DNA from: an uncultured Desulfovibrio sp.
GTDB lineage: Bacteria > Desulfobacterota > Desulfovibrionia > Desulfovibrionales > Desulfovibrionaceae
Direction: 5' to 3'
Length of the DNA: 64,000 nucleotides
Assembly (NCBI GenBank): GCA_913063155.1
Contig: CAJXYU010000005.1
Span: 186,001 to 250,000 of the forward strand
Of this stretch, positions 43,475 to 51,138 are shown piece after piece; within the stretch, counting starts at the first letter, position 1, and every line of letters begins with the position of its first letter. The translations under genes and the position numbers were made by a program. The notes beneath the pieces are model-generated. The model had not been told where the DNA came from and did not search any database. It was given only the letters and a program-made list of their open reading frames with translations.

Positions 43475-44590
43475 ATGCCATACTACCTGAAACACTATTT
43501 TGATCCTGATTTCGACCACACGCGGTTGGCCCCACTCGAAAGGGGAGACGGCAGTGTTGATCATTACGAACTCAGCTACGTTCAAAATGTGGTTTCAGGA
43601 CAGTTGTTGGCGGAGGTTGTTCCACTGGACGATGCGGCCCGGGGAAAGGCCGATTCACGTTTCATTCAGGAGGACGAATTGATTCCGGCCGGCCTCGGCA
43701 CCGGGTTGAAACGGTCGGAGCCGGAAAAGCTTTTTGCTGCACGAGACGGCTTTGTGCTTTACGAAGATGGCTTGATTTGTGTCCGAAAGACGCTCAATGT
43801 CCGGAAGGACGTTGATTTCAATACGGGCAACATTCACTTTGTCAGCAATCTTAACGTATTCGGCACGGTTAATACTGGCTTTTCAGTCCAGGCCAGGAAT
43901 ATAGATATTGAAGGCCATGTGCAGGGCGCCGCTGTGCATGCTCTGGAAAACCTCTCCTGCCGTTCAGGAGTGAAGGGGGGCGGGGAAGCCTTTCTTGAAG
44001 CCGGGGACGACATGAAGCTGTCGTTTTGCGAATACGCAACCCTCAAGGCCGGAAAAAGCGTTCTTGTCCAAGGTTCCCTGCTGCACAGTAAGGTTTATGC
44101 CGGTGACAAGCTGGTGGTTGGAGGGCGTATGGTCGGCTGCGATGTCTATGCCCGCGATTATGTATATGTGACCGAGCAGTTAGGCGGCGGAATGGGAGCG
44201 GAAATCAGCATCACTGTGGGCTATCACCCGGCACTGCTGTACGCCGACATGGAACTGGATCGTCGGCTCAAGGCCGAATTCAACGCTGTTCAGCATGCCG
44301 AGGCGCAGGTTGCCAAGGGCGGGTTCACCGCCAAGGAGTTTGTTCCCATTCTGGCCGAAGCTCGGGAAGAACTGAAAAAGATACGGAAGAGAAAGAGGCG
44401 GTTGTGGGAAACCATCAAGCGCACGGAACATATAGACAAGTGCAGGGTACTGGTTCCCGGAACAGTGAAGCCAGGTGTGGAGATAAGCATCGGGAACGCT
44501 TATCTGAAAGTCGATGACTATTACGAGGATGTTGTGTTTTACTTCGATGATTATGAAGTGAAGGTCGCTCCCTCCTCAAAGATGAAGTGA
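43475..44590 (+). CDS. FapA-domain (DUF342) protein upstream of motAB
   Basis: A 371-residue FapA-family protein. The middle has the repeated short beta strands of a polymerising beta-helix (NVRKDVDFNTGNIHFVSNLNVFGTV, DIEGHVQGAAVHAL, LKAGKSVLVQGSLLHSKVYAGDKLVVGG), followed by a coiled-coil (about 255-310) and a final beta segment with VLVPGTVKPGVEISIGN. FapA-domain proteins occur near flagellar genes and are thought to assemble at the cell pole or cell envelope. Four bases separate it from motA, so they are one operon; a structural link to flagella or chemotaxis is likely. Confidence 0.87.
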   Translation: MPYYLKHYFDPDFDHTRLAPLERGDGSVDHYELSYVQNVVSGQLLAEVVPLDDAARGKADSRFIQEDELIPAGLGTGLKRSEPEKLFAARDGFVLYEDGLICVRKTLNVRKDVDFNTGNIHFVSNLNVFGTVNTGFSVQARNIDIEGHVQGAAVHALENLSCRSGVKGGGEAFLEAGDDMKLSFCEYATLKAGKSVLVQGSLLHSKVYAGDKLVVGGRMVGCDVYARDYVYVTEQLGGGMGAEISITVGYHPALLYADMELDRRLKAEFNAVQHAEAQVAKGGFTAKEFVPILAEAREELKKIRKRKRRLWETIKRTEHIDKCRVLVPGTVKPGVEISIGNAYLKVDDYYEDVVFYFDDYEVKVAPSSKMK

Positions 44591-44594
44591 TTTT

Positions 44595-45347
44595 ATGGAT
44601 ATTGCAACGTTGATTGGCCTTGTCGGTGGCTTCGGGCTTATTGCCACGACCATTATTTTGGGTGGCAACCCCGGCGGCTTTATTGACATCCCTTCGGTGG
44701 TGGTCGTTATCGGTGGTACTTTCGCAGCCACCTTTGTCATGTTTCCCCTCAAGACCATCATTGGGACCGTCAAGGTGGCCATGAAGACCCTGTTATTCAA
44801 GTCGCAGGATCCCAATGAAATCGTCAGGAACATTACATCCCTGGCTGAAAAGGCACGCAAGGAGAGCCTCGTAGCCCTGGAAAAGGTGCCCATTGATGAC
44901 GATTACCTCAAGAAAGGTATTCTTCTTGTTGCCGACGGGTCCAGCGAAGCACTCGTGCGTTCCGTCATGGAGATCGAGCTGGATTTCATGAAGCAACGCC
45001 ATCGGCAGGGGCAGGGGGTCTTCAAGGGCATGGGCATGATGGCTCCTGCGTTCGGCATGATCGGAACGCTCATCGGTCTGGTGAACATGCTTCAGAACCT
45101 GGACGATCCTTCCTCCATTGGTCCGGCCATGGCGGTCGCCTTGTTGACTACATTTTATGGAGCTGTTTTGGCCAACGTCATTTTCATTCCTGTCGCCAAA
45201 AAGCTGGAAGAGCGTTCGGAAGAGGACGCCCTGTTCATGCAGATCATGATCGAAGGCGTTGCGTCCGTGCAGAAAGGGGAGCATCCTTCGGTGGTTAAGG
45301 ACAAGCTGCAGGCGTTTCTCGCCCCCGCCCTGCGCGAAAAGTCCTAG
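44595..45347 (+). CDS. motA: Flagellar stator protein MotA/PomA
   Basis: A 250-residue inner-membrane protein with four predicted helices: residues 4-24, 33-53, 148-170 and 180-200. GMGMMAPAFGMIGTLIGLVNML and the conserved Pro before helix 3 mark the MotA family, and the cytoplasmic loop with RHRQGQGVFKG is the torque-generating region. Together with MotB it forms the ion channel that turns the flagellar motor. The alternative ion is Na+ (PomA-like); the sequence alone does not decide. First of a motA-motB-motB run. Confidence 0.93.
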   Translation: MDIATLIGLVGGFGLIATTIILGGNPGGFIDIPSVVVVIGGTFAATFVMFPLKTIIGTVKVAMKTLLFKSQDPNEIVRNITSLAEKARKESLVALEKVPIDDDYLKKGILLVADGSSEALVRSVMEIELDFMKQRHRQGQGVFKGMGMMAPAFGMIGTLIGLVNMLQNLDDPSSIGPAMAVALLTTFYGAVLANVIFIPVAKKLEERSEEDALFMQIMIEGVASVQKGEHPSVVKDKLQAFLAPALREKS

Positions 45348-45359
45348 TTCGGAGGCTGC

Positions 45360-46124
45360 ATGGCTGCGGATTTTGAAGAAGTCATCGAAAAGAAGAAATC
45401 GCCCCCGCCGCCCGTGGACGAGGGACTTCCGCCATGGATGGCCACGTTTGCCGATATGGTCACGTTGCTGCTGTGCTTTTTCGTCCTGCTTCTTTCCTTT
45501 GCCAATCAGGATGTGGATAAATTTCGTGACGCCATGGGGTCTGTCAAGGGGGCCTTCGGTGTGCGGGAGGTTCGGGCCAAGGCCGAAGACATGGAGTTGG
45601 TGAGCACCAGCAAGGAAGCCAGGAAGGCCGTGGCGCGCATTTCCAATGATGAACGCATACTTCTTGGCGTGATCATGCGCATCAAAAGCCTGTTCGATAA
45701 GGAGGAAGCGGAGCTTCTGGAAGGCACCGGGGTGACTGCGGACAGGGATGGTGTGGTATTCAGCGCCGAGGCGGCCCGTCTCTTCAAGCCCGGAACCGCC
45801 GTCTTGCGGGCCGATGCAGGCAAGATTCTGGACAAGGTCGTCAGGGTGCTCAAGGATTACGACCTCAACCTTGTCGTACGCGGACATAGCGACGACAGAC
45901 CCATATCCACGAAAGCCTATCCATCAAACTGGGAGCTGTCGTCCGCGCGAGCGGCTGTGGCTCTGAACTATATTCTGAAGAAGGGCGATTTTCCCATCAG
46001 CAAGGCCAAGGCCGTTGGCTACGCCGACACCCGCCCGGCTTTTCCCAATGATTCCGATGAGCATAGGCGCAAGAATCAGCGCGTGGAGTTTTATCTTCAT
46101 ATGCCGCAACGCGACGCTTGGTAG
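45360..46124 (+). CDS. motB: Flagellar stator protein MotB, copy 1
   Basis: A 254-residue MotB/PomB protein: one membrane helix with the essential Asp32 in WMATFADMVTLL, a plug/linker region (about 55-120) and a C-terminal OmpA-like peptidoglycan-binding domain (LVVRGHSDDRPIST, SARAAVALNYIL, AVGYADTRPAF). The ribosome-binding site TCGGAGG lies before the start. It follows motA after 12 bases. It should anchor the stator to peptidoglycan around the motor. Confidence 0.93.
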   Translation: MAADFEEVIEKKKSPPPPVDEGLPPWMATFADMVTLLLCFFVLLLSFANQDVDKFRDAMGSVKGAFGVREVRAKAEDMELVSTSKEARKAVARISNDERILLGVIMRIKSLFDKEEAELLEGTGVTADRDGVVFSAEAARLFKPGTAVLRADAGKILDKVVRVLKDYDLNLVVRGHSDDRPISTKAYPSNWELSSARAAVALNYILKKGDFPISKAKAVGYADTRPAFPNDSDEHRRKNQRVEFYLHMPQRDAW

Positions 46125-46135
46125 GCCGTATTTCC

Positions 46136-46897
46136 ATGGCAAGCGACAACGAAAAAAAGAAACAGGAAGCACCGCTTCCGAAAAAGGAACCGACCCCGCC
46201 TCCGGTGGAGGAGGGAATTCCCGCCTGGATGGCCACTTTTGCGGACATGGTCACCCTGTTGTTGTGTTTTTTCGTGCTTCTTCTTTCCTTCACCAACCAG
46301 GATATCACCAACTTCAGGATCATGATGGGCTCCATCACCGAAGCCCTTGGCGTCCAGACAGAGGACAGGGGAGCCCTGTCCGTTCCCTATAGCGACGCTC
46401 GTTTCAAATTCGAGGACAGAAGGGCGAAAAACAAGGAGATGGTAGAGATCGGCGAGCGGCTCAAGGAGTTCATTCGCTCCCGTGACTTGTCTCATTCCGC
46501 ACGGGTCAGCACTGAAAAGTCCGGGGTCATGCTCCGCGTAAGCAACAGGGCCTTGTTTGCTCCAGGCTCGGCGCGGCTTGATTCTTCGGCCTCCAAAATT
46601 TTGGAGGGAGTTGTCTCCTCGCTCAAGAAAACGGATTTCAACCTCGTCATCCGCGGCCATACTGATGGTGAACATCCAACCACCGGCTTGTACCGGTCGA
46701 ATTGGGAGCTTTCCGCCGCCCGGGCCGCCTCCTGTCTACGCTGGATTCTTGAACACTCCGATGTTCCGCCGAACAGGATGAAGGCCGTCGGCTATGCCGA
46801 TGCAAAGCCTCTTTTTCCGGATACGTCCGAAGTCAATCGCAAAGCCAACAGGCGGGTGGAGTTCTTCTTTGTGCCTGATGACAACAGGACATGGTAG
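46136..46897 (+). CDS. Flagellar stator protein MotB, copy 2
   Basis: A 253-residue paralogue of the preceding MotB. It has the same helix with Asp37 in WMATFADMVTLLLCFFVLLL, a distinct linker and an OmpA-like domain (NLVIRGHTDGEHPT, LSAARAASCLRWIL, RMKAVGYADAKPLFP). The start at 46136 is 11 bases after the first motB stop; an open frame from 46118 overlaps it but has a weaker start. The functional Asp and peptidoglycan motifs are intact, so it is not a decayed copy. MotA has only one copy here, so both MotB proteins must share it or use another MotA. Confidence 0.9.
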   Translation: MASDNEKKKQEAPLPKKEPTPPPVEEGIPAWMATFADMVTLLLCFFVLLLSFTNQDITNFRIMMGSITEALGVQTEDRGALSVPYSDARFKFEDRRAKNKEMVEIGERLKEFIRSRDLSHSARVSTEKSGVMLRVSNRALFAPGSARLDSSASKILEGVVSSLKKTDFNLVIRGHTDGEHPTTGLYRSNWELSAARAASCLRWILEHSDVPPNRMKAVGYADAKPLFPDTSEVNRKANRRVEFFFVPDDNRTW

Positions 46898-46949
46898 GCC
46901 GGTGCGAAAGGAGCATGACCTCTCCTGAATGGTGGGGGCTCCAGGCCAA

Positions 46950-47165
46950 TCACTGCTTGGCGATGAGCCTGGTGACCAGTTCGTGGTCCTCGGGATATTT
47001 CAATCCCCGTTCGTTGACCATGATGCTGGGCTGAAGATGATCGGAAGCACTGTCGTCTATGGGCAGAATGACCCACGCGCCGGTTTCGTCTTTGCCGACC
47101 ACCATGTCGGTTTCCTGTTCGCGGGCAAGCTTTTTTGCTCTTGTGATGCTGTCTTGAAGATTGAT
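46950..47165 (-). CDS. Small protein with an apparent ATC start
   Basis: A small soluble protein (71 residues if read from 47165), INLQDSITRAKKLAREQE at the start and WVILPIDDSASDHLQPSIM later. The best ribosome-binding site, AGGAGG, lies six bases before the in-frame codon ATC at 47165, and there is no ATG, GTG or TTG in any suitable position. The only upstream start in frame is TTG at 47216, with no good site, and the first internal Met is at residue 21. I recognise no family. It may use a rare start codon, or the true start may be the TTG. Confidence 0.5.
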   Translation of the reverse strand: MNLQDSITRAKKLAREQETDMVVGKDETGAWVILPIDDSASDHLQPSIMVNERGLKYPEDHELVTRLIAKQ

Positions 47166-47303
47166 GGTCCACCTCCTTTTCCGGGGGACTTTGGTCAAAA
47201 GGTGCTTCCCTGTCAATAAAGAGCGACCTATTCAATAGTTTACCTGACAATGCATTCCGTGTACGTTTTTCCTATTCTTTTTGTCTAGCGTGTGGAGAAT
47301 GTC

Positions 47304-47726
47304 GTGAATGAAGAACATAATGTCGCTATTGCCGGCCTGGGGCGTGTCGGAACTCTTTTTCTTAAGCAGATTCTTTCCTGTGACTGCGGACTGAACGTGG
47401 TTTGTGTACTGGAAGCCCTGGATACTCCCGGAAAGCAGTTGGCCGAGGAAAAGGGCATCAGAGTGGTTTCGCTCGATGAATTGATTCAGCTCGGTGTCGG
47501 GGTGGACGTCATTTTCGACATGACGGGCAGTTGTGATTTCAAGGCCGAAATCCAAAGGAAATTGAACGATTCCTACAATTCCTATACCGCTGTTGCCCCA
47601 CCCACCATTGCCAGGATGGTTTGGTCGTTTCTGTCTGATGAGTACCTGCCTTCCATCCACAGTTCAAAACATCAGGCCATGGTCGATTCCCTGCTGGAGC
47701 AGGCCAGGGCGGGCGTCGTCAAATAA
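47304..47726 (+). CDS. Stand-alone Rossmann-fold NAD(P)-binding protein
   Basis: A 140-residue protein consisting of little more than a dinucleotide-binding domain: VAIAGLGRVGTLFLKQIL has the G-x-G-x-x-G fingerprint, VVCVLEALDTPGKQLAEEKG follows, and VDVIFDMTGSCDFKAEIQ resembles the NAD-binding half of oxidoreductases such as homoserine dehydrogenase or GFO/IDH proteins. There is no catalytic domain. The GTG at 47304 has GGAGA upstream. It is complete rather than truncated at the 3' end, since the stop is followed by a normal gap. Function unknown; a redox-sensing or regulatory role is possible. Confidence 0.7.
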   Translation: MNEEHNVAIAGLGRVGTLFLKQILSCDCGLNVVCVLEALDTPGKQLAEEKGIRVVSLDELIQLGVGVDVIFDMTGSCDFKAEIQRKLNDSYNSYTAVAPPTIARMVWSFLSDEYLPSIHSSKHQAMVDSLLEQARAGVVK

Positions 47727-47759
47727 TTTTTGATGAAGTTCCGGGCTTGATCATTCTCG

Positions 47760-48101
47760 TCATGCTGTGAAGTCGTTATTTGAGAGCCAGTCGGCCAAGT
47801 TCGGAGTGGACAGGCGCAGTTCCTCTTCAAATTCTATCCCGTAGTAGTTTTTGTAATTCCAAACCAATAGGCCTTGGATCGTGCTGAAAAGGGCGTGTGC
47901 CTGAGGGGCACATTCCACCAACTGAACGGCCATGCCTGGCTCCAACTCTTCCATGGGCCAGTTGGGACGGCATTCAACCAGTGCGCCGCTGACCGATATG
48001 TTTTTTATTGAGCAGAAAGTCGTGTTCCCATTTGCCAGATTGAAATGGCAGATCAGGGGTTTGGCGAGTTCGATTCTTTCATGCTTGCGTTGTTCAGCCA
48101 T
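47760..48101 (-). CDS. PilZ-domain protein
   Basis: A 113-residue protein made of one PilZ domain: RKHERIELAKPL supplies the R-x3-R c-di-GMP motif and CSIKNISVSGALVE the N-x-S-x-x-G motif. It probably binds cyclic di-GMP and passes the signal to motility or another target. The start at 48101 has GAGGCG upstream; the ATG lies inside the end of the preceding TPR gene, with an eight-base overlap, so the two are translationally coupled. Confidence 0.88.
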   Translation of the reverse strand: MAEQRKHERIELAKPLICHFNLANGNTTFCSIKNISVSGALVECRPNWPMEELEPGMAVQLVECAPQAHALFSTIQGLLVWNYKNYYGIEFEEELRLSTPNLADWLSNNDFTA

Positions 48102-49566
48102 GAACGTTCGCCTCAAGTTTCTTTATGATCATGCTCACGTTCCTGAAGTTCGGGTTCGTGGTCTGAACCTGCCTGTAGAATTTGAGCGCCTCTTCATCTC
48201 TATTTAACGCCTGACAGACCATACCTATCTGGAAGCCGATGTCGGGTCTCTCCACATGGAATGTGGCGTTTATCTTCAGCGCCTTGTTGATGCTGATGTA
48301 GGCCTGACCGTTCTGCCCTCCTTCATGATAGGCGACAGCCTTATTGTACTGGATGTTCTCATCCTTGGGAGCCAGCTTTTCCGCCTCTTCATACGCCTCC
48401 ACGGCTTCGGCCCATAATCCCTGTTTGCGAAGGGCGATGCCGAGGCGGTTGAAGATGTCCATTCTTGTGGTTCCAGGGGAATCCTTTATGTATTCCAGGC
48501 TCTTCTTGTAATACTTGATTGCAAGGTCCGGGCTCCAGTTTTCTGCCTTTTCGGCTATGTCCAGGGCCATTTCGCTGACCAGTGAGAATGCCTCCTGTCT
48601 GGCCGATTCCAATGCTTGGTCCAGGTATTTCTCCGCCGACCGGACATCGCCCATGTCTATGTGCACTTCGGCGATATGGATCTTGCGGTCGCAGTTGTGG
48701 GGTGAGAGATGGTCGAGTTTCTTGAGGTACTTGAGCATTTCCGTGCGGTTGTTGTCCTCCTTGTGAAAGGAGACCAGGCGCTTGAGCGGTTCCAGGTACA
48801 TTTTGGCGCCTTTTTCCGCACTTGTATAAGCACGTAACGCCAGTTCCCGTTTGGCCATTCCTTTGAGCGCGTCCCCCAGGAGCACAAGCCCCGGAGGATG
48901 GCTGGGGCGTTTGCGCAGGAGCTCGTCCGCGATTGCGGCCGCTTCTTCGTATCTGTTGTCCTCCATGACCTTGCGCCCATCTTCGAGCATGGCTTCTATT
49001 TCGCAGTACGGACGTAGTATGAAAGCGATTTTTTTGACGATCTCATTGGCGCTCGCCGGTTTGGCCAGAAAGCTGTCCGCGCCTTCCTCATGGAACTGGA
49101 AAAGGCGTTTTCGGGGAACATCCTTGCAGAGAATGACAACATGGATGTCCGGGTGATGTGCTTTGAAATATTTCAGGACCGGGGCCGTAAATTGCCCGTG
49201 CAGGGAATATTCAAGAAAGACCAGTGGAATGAGGCTGTGCTTTTTGTAGAACTTTATGAGATGTTTTGCTTTTCCCAGATCGCCGGTCACTCGGATGAAG
49301 TCCATTTCTATGCCGAGTTCATAGGATACCGCCGTCTTGAAACTCTGATAAAAAAGCTTGTCGTCGGTCACCAGCAGAAAAACGCCGTTGGTGTCCACGA
49401 AATCATAGATGATGGAGCAGTACTTGTTGACGATCTCTTCATTGGTGCGAAGCACGTAAAGATGTTTGGTTTCAGTCTGGCTCCTGGGTTCGTACTGCTG
49501 AAGCTGCTTGTTGGCAGACTTGACCACGTAAAGATTTTTCGTATTTCTGCGGCGTCGTACTGGCAT
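48094..49566 (-). CDS. Pseudo-receiver domain plus TPR repeat protein
   Basis: A 490-residue protein. Residues about 60-180 resemble a response-regulator receiver: acidic pair in LLVTDDK, then Glu119 in VFLEYSL in place of the phospho-acceptor Asp, Cys147 in VVILCKD instead of Ser/Thr, and the conserved Lys169 in SFLAKPAS. Residues about 190-490 are TPR units (EEAAAIADELLRKRPSHPPGLVLLGDAL, GLWAEAVEAYEEAEKLAPKDENIQYNKAVAYHEGG). A Glu in the acceptor place usually gives a fixed, active-like state. The start at 49566 is the first Met with family-like sequence; a TATAAT at 49648-49653 may be its -10. Co-translated with the PilZ gene. Likely a scaffold in motility or c-di-GMP signalling. Confidence 0.82.
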   Translation of the reverse strand: MPVRRRRNTKNLYVVKSANKQLQQYEPRSQTETKHLYVLRTNEEIVNKYCSIIYDFVDTNGVFLLVTDDKLFYQSFKTAVSYELGIEMDFIRVTGDLGKAKHLIKFYKKHSLIPLVFLEYSLHGQFTAPVLKYFKAHHPDIHVVILCKDVPRKRLFQFHEEGADSFLAKPASANEIVKKIAFILRPYCEIEAMLEDGRKVMEDNRYEEAAAIADELLRKRPSHPPGLVLLGDALKGMAKRELALRAYTSAEKGAKMYLEPLKRLVSFHKEDNNRTEMLKYLKKLDHLSPHNCDRKIHIAEVHIDMGDVRSAEKYLDQALESARQEAFSLVSEMALDIAEKAENWSPDLAIKYYKKSLEYIKDSPGTTRMDIFNRLGIALRKQGLWAEAVEAYEEAEKLAPKDENIQYNKAVAYHEGGQNGQAYISINKALKINATFHVERPDIGFQIGMVCQALNRDEEALKFYRQVQTTNPNFRNVSMIIKKLEANVHG

Positions 49567-49758
49567 TGAACGGTCCGAAGTTTGCGGTTTTGCTCCATTC
49601 TGTTGCCAATATACCCCTGTTGGTCGAGTCTGCGCAAAGGATATTCCATTATAAACTTTCTCTTTGCCGGTTATGAAGTGAAGCCGTAAATAATTGGATT
49701 TTGCGTGGGATGGGTGGTATTTCAGCAGAGGTCTTCGTGAAGCAGAATTGGGGGAATC

Positions 49759-50406
49759 ATGGCATCGGTTTTGACTCTTCGGGATCCCATGAGCGGGTTG
49801 ACGCATTGCATTGCTGCAGTTCTTGCGGTGTGCGGAACCGCAATGCTCATCATCAAGTCTTCCTCTCCGGCATTGCCGTGGCATATCGTCACCTTCTCCA
49901 TCTTCGGCGGCGGCATGGTGCTTCTTTACACGGCCAGCACCCTCTACCATTGGCTGCCTCTTTCAGAGAAGGGTGTTCGGGTCCTGCGCCGTATCGACCA
50001 CTCCATGATTTTCTTTTATATTGCAGCTACCTATACACCAATTTGTCTCATTCCCTTGCGTGGCGGATGGGGATGGTCCTTATTCGGTTGTGCCTGGGGA
50101 TTGGCTGTGGCCGGCATTTTTTTGAAGGTCTTCTGGATCACTGCCCCGCGTTGGCTTTCCACCGGCCTGTTTTTGGGCATGGGCTGGATGGCTCTGGTCG
50201 GCATCTATCCCCTCGTCACAGGTCTGCAGGCCGGGGCCTTGGTTTTGCTGGTGCTGGGTGGTGTGGTCTACAGCATGGGAGCGGTCATCTATGCCTGCAA
50301 ACGGCCCGATCCGTTTCCGGATAGATTCGGATTTCACGAGATATTTCATTTGTTTGTCATGGCGGGGAGTTTCTGCCATTTCATGGTCATGTACTGTTAT
50401 ATCTGA
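49759..50406 (+). CDS. Hemolysin III / TrhA family membrane protein
   Basis: A 215-residue seven-helix membrane protein of the hemolysin III (YqfA/TrhA, PAQR-related) family: STLYHWLPL, LRRIDHSMIFFYIAATYTP and GFHEIFHLFVMAGSFCHF carry the three His/Asp motifs, likely metal ligands. Members have roles in membrane fatty-acid composition or energy homeostasis in E. coli; direct haemolysis is doubtful. GGGGGAAT lies before the ATG. It starts divergently from the TPR gene. A methyltransferase gene follows 26 bases later. Confidence 0.9.
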   Translation: MASVLTLRDPMSGLTHCIAAVLAVCGTAMLIIKSSSPALPWHIVTFSIFGGGMVLLYTASTLYHWLPLSEKGVRVLRRIDHSMIFFYIAATYTPICLIPLRGGWGWSLFGCAWGLAVAGIFLKVFWITAPRWLSTGLFLGMGWMALVGIYPLVTGLQAGALVLLVLGGVVYSMGAVIYACKRPDPFPDRFGFHEIFHLFVMAGSFCHFMVMYCYI

Positions 50407-50432
50407 AAAAAACAGCGAAGGGAGCCTAGCTG

Positions 50433-51050
50433 ATGCGTAAACCGCCTTTCGGGCGAGTCCAGGGATTCTCCCGCGCCCTGGAACTGTTGGATAGGGTCAA
50501 GAATCCGGTCATTGTCGAAGTGGGCACCACCCGCAGGCGCGGCAACTGGTTGGCCGACGGGTATTCCACGCCTTTGTTCGCCTGGTATGTGACCCGGTAT
50601 GGCGGAGAGCTTTATTCCGTGGACATTGCTCCCGAGGCCGCGGACTTGTGTGGCGAAATCCTGTCGGAATTCGACATTCCCATGGACAATGTACATCTGG
50701 TGACCGGTGACGGAATCGAGTTCATGCACACCTTGGAAAAGCCGGTCAATCTGCTTTATCTGGACGGCTGGGACTACAGCATGTTCGACACTGAAGAAGC
50801 CTTTGACGAGCGTCTGGCATCCGAGCAGGCCCATCTGGAATGCTATCTGGCGGCTGAACCGCATGTGGCCAAGGGGGGCATCGTGCTGGTGGACGACGTC
50901 TTCGAGACGCGTTCCTGGTTGGGCAAGGGACGAAGACTCATTCCTTATCTCATTGCCCGCCGATATCATATGGACCCGGTCAGTCTGGCGCCGCAGGAGA
51001 ACTATCACCCGCCGCAGGTTTACCAGTATTTGGCCGTCAAACCTTTCTAG
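50433..51050 (+). CDS. Class I SAM-dependent methyltransferase-like protein
   Basis: A 205-residue protein with a methyltransferase fold: IVEVGTTRRRGNWLADGYST corresponds to the first glycine-rich loop, though Gly-poor; LYSVDIAPEAADLC supplies the acidic residue for ribose binding; VNLLYLDGWDYS and HVAKGGIVLVDDVF follow. This resembles the CmcI/methyltransf_24 group of uncharacterised methyltransferases. Substrate unknown. It begins 26 bases after the hemolysin III gene and may be in its operon. A weak hairpin follows. Confidence 0.7.
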   Translation: MRKPPFGRVQGFSRALELLDRVKNPVIVEVGTTRRRGNWLADGYSTPLFAWYVTRYGGELYSVDIAPEAADLCGEILSEFDIPMDNVHLVTGDGIEFMHTLEKPVNLLYLDGWDYSMFDTEEAFDERLASEQAHLECYLAAEPHVAKGGIVLVDDVFETRSWLGKGRRLIPYLIARRYHMDPVSLAPQENYHPPQVYQYLAVKPF

Positions 51051-51057
51051 TTCGTGA

Positions 51058-51083
51058 AAAGCCCGTTTTTTTCGGGTTTGTTC
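51058..51083 (+). terminator. Weak hairpin terminator after the methyltransferase gene
   Basis: AAGCCCG pairs with CGGGTTT around a seven-T loop, followed by TGTTCG. The stem is short, so partial readthrough to the GH13 gene is likely. Confidence 0.5.
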
Positions 51084-51138
51084 GTAGGTTGATGATGGAG
51101 AAGTGATTTCAAAGCATTGCTCTGACGGAGTGACGGCC

